Of a stretch of 7,721 nucleotides of DNA, positions 1-5,817 are shown piece by piece. The stretch's first letter is position 1; the number at the start of each line of letters is the position of its first letter. The position numbers and the translations under genes are program-made. Below the pieces are notes generated by a model that saw only the letters and a list, made by a program, of their open reading frames with translations, searched no databases and was not told the origin of the DNA. Source of the DNA: Lachnospiraceae bacterium UBA4317 (GTDB lineage: Bacteria; Bacillota_A; Clostridia; Lachnospirales; Lachnospiraceae); NCBI GenBank assembly GCA_002394525.1, contig DGUF01000103.1, positions 1-7,721 on the forward strand, read 5' to 3'.

Positions 1-75
1 GCCAGCGAGGGTAGAGCGAGAGCGTGCCCAAGGCGTTTGTGCAGCTTGACGAGACGGTGTTCACTTAACCACCTT

Positions 76-104
76 TTGACCTCAACATCATAACATTATT
101 TAAA
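76..104 (+). promoter_or_regulatory. Probable sigma-A-type promoter for sbcD(C)
   Basis: A -35-like TTGACC (76-81, five of six to TTGACA) is followed by a 17-base spacer and a -10-like TTTAAA (99-104, four of six to TATAAT). The spacer and downstream stretch are AT-rich, in sharp contrast to the GC-rich genes. Initiation here would leave a leader of about 30 bases before the sbcD start codon. The layout fits a housekeeping promoter driving sbcD and sbcC together, but it rests on consensus matching by eye. Confidence 0.5.
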
Positions 105-142
105 AGATATGTTGTTTTTTTGACACCCTCGGGGGATAAAAA

Positions 143-1465
143 ATGAAATTTTTCCATCTTGCGGATCTTCATCTGGGAAAGCGGGTCAACGGTTTCCCCA
201 TGATCGAGGACCAGAAATATATACTGAAGCAGATCCTGGAAATGATCGACCGGGAGCGTCCGGACGGGATCATCCTCGCCGGGGATATTTATGACAAATC
301 CATCCCCTCCGTGGAGGCAGTCAACCTCTTCGATGATTTCCTGGCAGACCTGGTCCGCAGAGGGCTCCAGGTCTTTGTAATCAGCGGAAACCATGATTCG
401 GCGGAGCGTGTCTCCTACGGGGGCCGGGTCATGGAGCAGAGCGGGATCCATATTTCCCGCAGGCTGACCGGAAAAAGAAGCGGCCAGGAGGATCCGGAGG
501 ATATGGCCGGGCAGGAGGACCCGGAGACACCGTCAGATCTGGCCGCTGCGTCAGATCCTGGAACTGTATCAGATTCCCCGGCCTCGTCAGATCCGGCCGC
601 TGCGTCAGATCCTGCCGGGCGGGAGGACAGCGGATCAGAGCTCCCCGGGCTCCGGGCGGTCTGCCTGGAGGACGAGTACGGTCCGCTCAAGGTCTGGCTG
701 ATCCCCTATATCCACCCCTCGGTGATCCGGGAAATCTATCCGGACGATAAGATCACCGACTGGACCGGGGCCATGAAGGCCCTGCTCAGCCACGCCCAGA
801 TTGACCCGGAGGCCAGAAATCTGGCTGTCGCCCACCAGTATGTCACGGCCGGCGGCGTCCGTCCCGAGGAGAGCGACTCGGAGCAGAGGCATATCGGAGG
901 CCTGGACAACGTGGATGTCTCGGTCTTTGACGGCTTTGACTATGTGGCCCTGGGCCACCTGCACGGACCCCAGAGGATCGGCCGCGACACGGTCCGCTAC
1001 GCCGGCTCCCCCCTCAAATATTCTTTTTCCGAAGAACATCAGAAAAAGGCAGTGACGGTCCTGGAGATGAAGGCCAAGGACCAGGTGGAGATCAGGCAGA
1101 TCCCCCTCGCCCCCATGCGGGATCTCAGGACCCTGCGGGGGACTTTCGACGAGGTCATGTCGCAGGAAAAGACCGCTTCTCTCTCAGCGGAGGACTATTA
1201 CAGGATCATCCTGACCGATGAGCATGATGTGGACCAGGCCCTGTCCAGACTCAGGAGCCGCCATTATAAAAACCTCATGGAACTGTCCTACGACAATACC
1301 AGGACAAAGACACAGAACACTGTTGAGGCAGAGGAGGAAACCATTGAAAAAGAGCCCTCCGAGGTCCTGGAGGACCTCTACAAAATACAGAACGGGGCTC
1401 AGATGAGTGACTTCCAGAAGGAACTGGCAGCCAGGCTCATCGACGAGATCTGGAACCGGGGATGA
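143..1465 (+). CDS. sbcD: SbcD, Mre11-type DNA exonuclease subunit of SbcCD
   Basis: This is the nuclease half of the SbcCD (Mre11-Rad50) complex, which uses Mn-dependent phosphodiesterase chemistry to degrade double-strand ends and cleave DNA hairpins in the cytoplasm. The 440-residue product shows the calcineurin-like phosphoesterase motifs in order: DLHLGK with D8 and H10, GDIYD with D48, GNHD with N83 and H84, AHQ with H231, and GHLH with H272 and H274, followed by YAGSPLKYSFSE typical of SbcD. The C-terminal part (about 345-440), ending in a QNGAQMSDFQ-like segment, matches the capping and SbcC-binding region of the family. The ATG is preceded by GGGGG (131-135) at 7-base spacing, and the protein starts directly with the canonical first strand. 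It is longer than usual (about 390-400) because of an acidic Ser/Asp/Pro/Ala-rich repeat insert at about 112-167, between the NHD and AHQ motifs. All metal ligands are present, so the enzyme should be active. sbcC follows after 182 bases. Confidence 0.97.
   Translation: MKFFHLADLHLGKRVNGFPMIEDQKYILKQILEMIDRERPDGIILAGDIYDKSIPSVEAVNLFDDFLADLVRRGLQVFVISGNHDSAERVSYGGRVMEQSGIHISRRLTGKRSGQEDPEDMAGQEDPETPSDLAAASDPGTVSDSPASSDPAAASDPAGREDSGSELPGLRAVCLEDEYGPLKVWLIPYIHPSVIREIYPDDKITDWTGAMKALLSHAQIDPEARNLAVAHQYVTAGGVRPEESDSEQRHIGGLDNVDVSVFDGFDYVALGHLHGPQRIGRDTVRYAGSPLKYSFSEEHQKKAVTVLEMKAKDQVEIRQIPLAPMRDLRTLRGTFDEVMSQEKTASLSAEDYYRIILTDEHDVDQALSRLRSRHYKNLMELSYDNTRTKTQNTVEAEEETIEKEPSEVLEDLYKIQNGAQMSDFQKELAARLIDEIWNRG
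482..535 (+). repeat. Two 27-base in-frame direct repeats inside sbcD
   Basis: Two adjacent 27-base units (482-508 and 509-535) encode GQEDPEDMA and GQEDPETPS, SbcD residues 114-131. They agree over the GQEDPE core at both protein and DNA level and then diverge. The pair opens the low-complexity insert and runs directly into the 18-base hexapeptide tract. The likely origin is local duplication in a tolerant surface loop. Confidence 0.65.
533..622 (+). repeat. Five 18-base tandem repeats (TCAGAT units) inside sbcD
   Basis: Five consecutive 18-base units start at 533, 551, 569, 587 and 605, and each begins with TCAGAT. They encode hexapeptides beginning Ser-Asp (SDLAAA, SDPGTV, SDSPAS and so on), SbcD residues 131-160; a sixth, very degenerate unit EDSGSE may follow. 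At a larger scale, the 30 bases at 531-560 recur at 585-614 with one difference, 54 bases (three units) apart, indicating a recent block duplication. The period is a multiple of three, so unit gain or loss keeps the frame. Confidence 0.85.
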
Positions 1466-1469
1466 TTCC

Positions 1470-1505
1470 GGCGCGGCCGGCACCTGGCCAAAAGGCGCGG
1501 CAGGC
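1470..1505 (+). repeat. Pair of 12-base GC-rich direct repeats in the sbcD-sbcC spacer
   Basis: GGCGCGGCCGGC at 1470-1481 recurs as GGCGCGGCAGGC at 1494-1505, one mismatch, 24 bases apart, immediately after the sbcD stop codon. The second copy overlaps the left arm of the hairpin described next. No function can be assigned from the sequence. Confidence 0.5.
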
Positions 1506-1553
1506 CGCAGCCCTTTCAAAAAGAGCCAGTCGTTCTGACTAAGGGCAGGCCTG
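1501..1553 (+). other. Strong imperfect stem-loop between sbcD and sbcC
   Basis: CAGGCC (1501-1506) pairs with GGCCTG (1548-1553). After a small internal loop (GCA opposite A), GCCCTT (1510-1515) pairs with AAGGGC (1541-1546). An inner AGTC (1528-1531) pairs with GACT (1537-1540) around GTTCT, with bases 1516-1527 bulged on the left side. This gives 12 base pairs in the outer stem and 4 in the inner. No T-run follows, so it is not a standard intrinsic terminator. It could act as an mRNA processing or stability element that sets the SbcD:SbcC ratio, or be a relic of an intergenic repeat. A second small hairpin, GACC-GGCT-GGTC, follows at 1556-1567. Confidence 0.55.
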
Positions 1554-1570
1554 AAGACCGGCTGGTCCCG

Positions 1571-1600
1571 GCAAAAAGGCCCGGCCCGCAAAAAAGGCCC
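1571..1600 (+). repeat. Two A-run/GGCCC direct repeats upstream of sbcC
   Basis: GCAAAAAGGCCC at 1571-1582 is repeated at 1588-1600 with one extra A. They lie 48-77 bases before the sbcC start codon, in the same structured spacer. They are short and A-tract based, so a chance duplication is possible. Confidence 0.4.
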
Positions 1601-1647
1601 TTCACCTGACCCGTAACCGGGATTTCAAGATTCTGAGAGGAAAAAAT

Positions 1648-4600
1648 ATGAGACCAGTTACTTTGGAGATGTCTGCCTTCGGACCCTACGCGGGTACGGA
1701 AAAGATTGATTTTGACAAGCTGGGCACAGAGGGGCTCTACCTGATCACCGGCGACACCGGGGCAGGCAAGACCACGATCTTTGACGCCATCCGCTTTGCC
1801 CTCTACGGGGTCGCCAGCGGCCAGACCAGGGACAAGTCCATGCTGCGGTCCCAGTATGCCTCTGCGGATACCGAGACCTACGTGGAGCTTGTCTTTTTGT
1901 CAAACGGAAAAGAATATAAGATCACTCGCAATCCCGCCTATGAGCGGCCCGCGAAAAGGGGGACCGGAATGACTTTCCAGGCCGCCCGTGTCAGGCTGGT
2001 CTGCCCGGACGGGGATGTGAAGACCGGCGACCGTCAGGTCGCCGCCTATATCACGGACCTGCTGGGGATCGACAAGGACCAGTTTGCCCAGATCTCCATG
2101 ATTGCCCAGGGCGACTTCCTCAAGCTCCTGCTGGCCGACACTCAGACCCGCAAGGGGATCCTTCGCAATATTTTTCATACCGAAAACTACCAGAAGCTGG
2201 AGGACAGACTCAGGGCGGAGGCGTCCGAGGCCTTCAAAAAGCTGGAAAAGCTCCGCCAGAGCTGCCGGTCGGACATTGAGGCCGTTGACCCCGCCTGCAG
2301 CCGGGAGATGGAGACCCTCTGGCGGGAGGAGGTCCTGACCGGCAAAAAGTCCACGGAGGAGATCCTGATCCTGATCGGGACCTTGCTGGAAATGGATAAA
2401 CAGGCCCTGGAGGAAGCCGGCGGGCAGAAAAAAGCCCTGGAAGAAAAGCAGGGGGAACTGAAGCGGCGCATCGATGCCTCGAAACAGGTAGAAAAAAAGA
2501 AGGAGGACCTGGAAGGCCTGACCCGGATGCTGGAGGAGGCAAAGGCCGGAGAGGGCAGACTGCGGGAGACGTGCAAAAAGGAAGAGGAGAGAGAGCCGGA
2601 GGCCGTCAAATGCAGGGAAGACGCTGTCGTCGAGGAGAACATGCTGCCCGAATATGACTCTCTGGACAGGAAGCAGCAGGAACTCCGGGACTCTCAGGAG
2701 GCACAGAAGAAGCTGAAGGGCCGGCATTCGGGCACGGAAACTGAACTTGAAAGCCTGAAGAATCGGCTGACTGCCCAGAAGGAGGAGCTGGCCGGCCTGG
2801 ACGGAATCGAGGCTGACCTGGTCGCGGCCCGCGAAGCCCGGGGCAGGACAGAACAGAGTCAGGCACGGACGAAGGTACTTCTGGACAGGATCGGGGAGGC
2901 CGAGGCAGCGGACAGGCGGGCAGACACCCTGCAGGAGAAGGAACAGGCCCGGCAGAAGGAAATCCGGGAATACAAGACCACTACAGAACAGCTCAGGCAG
3001 GAGCAGGAGGGCCTGAAGGGGACTGAACTCAGGCTGGCCGCGAAGGAACAGGAGCGGAAGGACCTGGAATCTGTCCTTGACCGGATCCGGGACCTGCAGA
3101 CGGCCCTGGACCGGGAGAAATCACTGCGGACCGGGGCGGAGGACCTGGGGCGCAGGGCCGGGAAAGGCGCAGATACGATCCGGCAGAGGTCCGAAGAAGC
3201 CGGCCTGCTCAGGAAGGAGATCGAGGTCCGGCGGCCGGCAGAAGCCGCGCTCGCCTCAGCCGAAGGACGGCTGAAGAGGATCGGGGACCGGGCCCAGCTC
3301 CTTGAGGACCTCAGGAAAAGGAAAGAGAAGCTGGAGAAGGAGAAGGGCAGGCTTCCCGGCCTGGAAGCTGAGAGGACGGAGAAGATGCTGACAGCCGGCC
3401 AGTCATCGGAGAGGGCCAACCAGCTCTTCCAGAGTTTTCTCGCCGGCCAGGCCGGGATCCTCGCAGCCGGGCTGAAGCCCGGAGACCCCTGCCCGGTCTG
3501 CGGATCCACCCACCACCCGGCCCTCTGCAGGCACGAAGATAAGACCCCGACAGAGGCGGAGGTCAATCGGGCATCCAAAAAGAGGGACCGGGACAAGGAA
3601 GCCTTCGATGCCGCCTCCCATGCCTATACGCGGCAGAAGACCCTGGTCGACAACCTGGAGGACCAGTACCGGGCAGACCTGGAAAAGCTGGCCGCCGCGG
3701 GGCAGGCTTCCTCAGAGGAGGCCCCCGGTCAGGCTCTGGCAGGACAGACCGGTGGGGATGGCCTGCAGCCCTCCGCCCCGGACATAACCCTGGAGGACCT
3801 GATCCGGCAAAACCTTCTGGATGAGGAGGAGACGAAGCAGGAGAGCAGGGCCGCCCGTCAGGCAATCCGCGAAAGAGAAGAGATGCAGACAAAGCTGAAG
3901 GCTTTGGAAAAGGACCTGGAAGACCTGTCCGGACAGGTCAAACAGACAGAGCTGCAGGCGGCTGCCGCCCTGAGCGACGCGGAAAATCAGGCCAATCAGT
4001 GCCGCAGGATGGCAGAAGCGCTTGCCGCCGGACTTTCTTCCGGCAAAGACCAGGCCGGCATAGATCAGAACAACAAAGATCAGGACACCAGCGAACAGAC
4101 CGGGAAAGACCGGGAAATGTCCCTGACTGATCCTTCCGTCCTGGAAGACCTTCTCCTTTTGAAACGGAAGGAAGCCGGAGAAATCGACGCCCAGATCGCG
4201 GACCTCAAGGTCCGGATGGACCGAAAAAAGCAGCTTGATGACGAGATTCCGGATCGCGAGAAGCGCACTGAAGAGATGGATACGGAGCTTTCGGGCCTCC
4301 ACCGGGAAAGCGCTTCCGCAGCCACATCCGCCCTGGAAAAATGGAGATTCGTCCGCAGGGACGCGGCTAAGGATGCCTCACTTTCCGATGCAAATAAAAC
4401 CGAAACGGAAAGAAGCGTAACGGAAAGAACCGAAGCGGAAAAAACCGGAGCAGAAAAGACCGGAGCGGAAAAAAACGAAACGGATAAAACCGGTTCGGAC
4501 AAGGCCGGATCAGAAGAGAGCAAAGCGGCCCTCCGTCTCTCCGTGGAAGCGAAGATCCGGGAGCTTGAAGCTTCCCTGCGTGCCTGCGGGGACAGGATCC

Positions 4601-5682
4601 GGGACCTGGAGCGCAAGGCGAACAGAAAGAAAGACCTGATCCGGGACAATGAAACGCTGGAGACCGGGATCCGTACCCTGCAGGAGACTCTGGGCGGGCT
4701 GGTCGTCGAGATCGAAAAAGCCGGCCAGCTGCAGGAGACCCTGCAGAATGATATCGGGACTCTTCGCGGGAAACTGAATTATGAAAACAAAAAGCTGGCC
4801 CAGGAGGCCATTGACGGGCTGAGGGCCAGAAATCAGGAGATCCTGGACGCGATCGCCCAGGCCAGGAAGGACCTGCGGGGGGCGGAGACCAAAGTCACGG
4901 AGCTCACTTCCAGCTGCCGGGCCCTGGAAAAGGAGATCAAAGCCGCCCCCGTCTATGACAGGGAGGAGGATCAGCAGCTGCTGCGCCAGACCACGGAGGC
5001 CAAAGGGCAGGTCGAGGACATGATCTCCGGTCTGACCGGGAGAGCCATGATCAACCAGGCGGCCCTGGACAGACTGCGCGGCCACAGCGCGGAAGTCATC
5101 GAGGCCGAAAAAAAGCACAGGGAGATCAGCGCCCTGTCCAACACGGCTTCCGGCAGCAACGGCCTCAGGGGCAAGGCCAGGGTCGAGCTGGAGACCTACG
5201 TCCAGATGTCCCTTTTTGACAGAATCATCAGGCGCGCCAACAGACGCTTTGCGGTCATGTCCTCCAGCCAGTACGACCTGCGGCGGAGCGACGCCCAGAC
5301 CGGGGACGCCCGGTCCCAGACCGGCCTGGACCTGGAGGTCATCGACCACTACAACGGAACGACCCGAAGCGTCAGGACCCTGTCGGGCGGCGAGTCCTTT
5401 ATGGCCTCCCTCTCTCTGGCCATGGGCCTGTCCGACGAGATCCAGTCCCGGGCCGGCGGGATCCGGCTCGATACCATGTTTGTGGACGAGGGCTTCGGCT
5501 CCCTGGACCAGGACAGCCTGGACCAGGCCATGAATGCCATGAACGACCTGACAGAGGGCGGCGAGAGACTGGTCGGGATCATCTCCCATGTCAATGAGCT
5601 CAAGACCAGGATCGACAAGCAGATCGTCGTGACCAAGGACAGAGACAGGGGAAGCCGGACCAGACTCGTGACCGGAGACTGA
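1648..5682 (+). CDS. sbcC: SbcC, Rad50-type SMC-like ATPase subunit of SbcCD
   Basis: This is the ATPase and DNA-tethering half of SbcCD; ATP binding and hydrolysis open and close the complex to admit DNA ends to SbcD. The 1344-residue product has the split ABC ATPase layout. Walker A is GDTGAGKTT (35-43, K41) and the Q-loop is around Q154 in IAQGDF. A long charged coiled coil follows, with zinc hook CPVC at 615-618 (C615, C618). The returning coiled coil leads to signature LSGGES (from L1245), Walker B ending VDE (D1280, E1281), D-loop SLD (1285-1287) and switch histidine H1314 (IISH). The ATG is preceded by AGAGGA at 6-base spacing. It is longer than E. coli SbcC (1048) or B. subtilis SbcC (about 1130). 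The excess fits low-complexity segments at about 680-712, 800-824 and 917-956, all after the zinc hook. No catalytic residue is missing. It lies downstream of sbcD in the same orientation, as expected for an operon. Confidence 0.97.
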   Translation: MRPVTLEMSAFGPYAGTEKIDFDKLGTEGLYLITGDTGAGKTTIFDAIRFALYGVASGQTRDKSMLRSQYASADTETYVELVFLSNGKEYKITRNPAYERPAKRGTGMTFQAARVRLVCPDGDVKTGDRQVAAYITDLLGIDKDQFAQISMIAQGDFLKLLLADTQTRKGILRNIFHTENYQKLEDRLRAEASEAFKKLEKLRQSCRSDIEAVDPACSREMETLWREEVLTGKKSTEEILILIGTLLEMDKQALEEAGGQKKALEEKQGELKRRIDASKQVEKKKEDLEGLTRMLEEAKAGEGRLRETCKKEEEREPEAVKCREDAVVEENMLPEYDSLDRKQQELRDSQEAQKKLKGRHSGTETELESLKNRLTAQKEELAGLDGIEADLVAAREARGRTEQSQARTKVLLDRIGEAEAADRRADTLQEKEQARQKEIREYKTTTEQLRQEQEGLKGTELRLAAKEQERKDLESVLDRIRDLQTALDREKSLRTGAEDLGRRAGKGADTIRQRSEEAGLLRKEIEVRRPAEAALASAEGRLKRIGDRAQLLEDLRKRKEKLEKEKGRLPGLEAERTEKMLTAGQSSERANQLFQSFLAGQAGILAAGLKPGDPCPVCGSTHHPALCRHEDKTPTEAEVNRASKKRDRDKEAFDAASHAYTRQKTLVDNLEDQYRADLEKLAAAGQASSEEAPGQALAGQTGGDGLQPSAPDITLEDLIRQNLLDEEETKQESRAARQAIREREEMQTKLKALEKDLEDLSGQVKQTELQAAAALSDAENQANQCRRMAEALAAGLSSGKDQAGIDQNNKDQDTSEQTGKDREMSLTDPSVLEDLLLLKRKEAGEIDAQIADLKVRMDRKKQLDDEIPDREKRTEEMDTELSGLHRESASAATSALEKWRFVRRDAAKDASLSDANKTETERSVTERTEAEKTGAEKTGAEKNETDKTGSDKAGSEESKAALRLSVEAKIRELEASLRACGDRIRDLERKANRKKDLIRDNETLETGIRTLQETLGGLVVEIEKAGQLQETLQNDIGTLRGKLNYENKKLAQEAIDGLRARNQEILDAIAQARKDLRGAETKVTELTSSCRALEKEIKAAPVYDREEDQQLLRQTTEAKGQVEDMISGLTGRAMINQAALDRLRGHSAEVIEAEKKHREISALSNTASGSNGLRGKARVELETYVQMSLFDRIIRRANRRFAVMSSSQYDLRRSDAQTGDARSQTGLDLEVIDHYNGTTRSVRTLSGGESFMASLSLAMGLSDEIQSRAGGIRLDTMFVDEGFGSLDQDSLDQAMNAMNDLTEGGERLVGIISHVNELKTRIDKQIVVTKDRDRGSRTRLVTGD
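4045..4119 (+). repeat. Degenerate 15-base tandem repeat tract inside sbcC
   Basis: Five in-frame 15-base units encode pentapeptides such as KDQAG, IDQNN and KDQDT, SbcC residues 800-824. The Lys/Ser-Asp/Glu-Gln spacing recurs with period five although units differ considerably at DNA level. The stretch is polar, Gln/Asp/Asn-rich and free of the heptad pattern of the flanking coiled coil, so it probably forms a flexible loop. It looks like an older, decayed version of the clearer tract at 4396-4515. Confidence 0.55.
4396..4515 (+). repeat. Eight 15-base tandem repeats inside sbcC
   Basis: Eight consecutive 15-base units (starting at 4396, 4411, 4426, 4441, 4456, 4471, 4486 and 4501) encode pentapeptides at SbcC residues 917-956, of the pattern Lys/Arg-x-x-x-Glu/Asp with KTGAE as the clearest form, present twice in a row (4441-4470). 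Most units begin with an A-run followed by CCG or ACG and end GCGGAA or similar. The tract is purine-rich and visibly less GC-rich than the surrounding gene. It interrupts the C-terminal coiled-coil arm. The period preserves frame, so copy number could vary between strains. Confidence 0.88.
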
Positions 5683-5723
5683 TGGTCTGTTACAGCCATG
5701 CGCAAAAAAGCCGGGTGACTCCC

Positions 5724-5755
5724 GGACCGGCGAAGATATTTTTGCCGGCCCTTTT
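5724..5755 (+). terminator. Possible intrinsic terminator after sbcC
   Basis: CCGGCGAA (5727-5734) pairs with TTTGCCGG (5741-5748) around a 6-base loop, with one G-T pair. GG (5724-5725) can extend the stem to CC (5750-5751) across an A-C mismatch, and TTTT (5752-5755) follows. A second small hairpin, CCGGG-TGACT-CCCGG (5711-5725), lies just upstream and would compete for GG. The T-run is short, so termination may be only partial. Confidence 0.45.
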
Positions 5756-5786
5756 GACCATGACATTAAAGAATCAACGTAATAAT
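5754..5786 (+). promoter_or_regulatory. Possible pepF promoter
   Basis: The AT-rich gap before pepF contains TTGACC (5754-5759) and the overlapping-region ATGACA (5760-5765) as -35 candidates, and AATAAT (5781-5786) or CGTAAT (5778-5783) as -10 candidates. No pair has ideal spacing: TTGACC to CGTAAT is 18 bases but with a weak -10, and ATGACA to AATAAT is 15. The abrupt change from GC-rich to AT-rich sequence after a possible terminator supports a promoter here more than the exact boxes do. Confidence 0.35.
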
Positions 5787-5804
5787 TTTTTAGAAAAGAT
5801 ATTT

Positions 5805-5810
5805 GAGGAA
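5805..5810 (+). promoter_or_regulatory. Ribosome binding site that fixes the pepF start at 5818
   Basis: GAGGAA lies 7 bases before ATG 5818. An in-frame TTG at 5803 would extend the protein by five residues, but it overlaps this ribosome binding site and has no purine-rich site of its own, being preceded by AAAAGATAT. ATG 5818 is therefore the better start. Confidence 0.75.
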
Positions 5811-5817
5811 AGAGAAA

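Noticed and set aside
120..125. TTGACA perfect -35 hexamer just before sbcD
   Set aside because: It is only 18 bases from the sbcD start codon, so its -10 would fall at or inside the gene. The TTGACC/TTTAAA pair upstream is better placed.
533..622. Repeat array considered as CRISPR-like
   Set aside because: The units are contiguous 18-mers without spacers, stay in the sbcD reading frame and encode a hexapeptide pattern. No cas genes are present.
5803..5817. TTG start adding five residues to PepF
   Set aside because: The TTG overlaps the GAGGAA ribosome binding site of ATG 5818, and the family's conserved N-terminus begins after that ATG.
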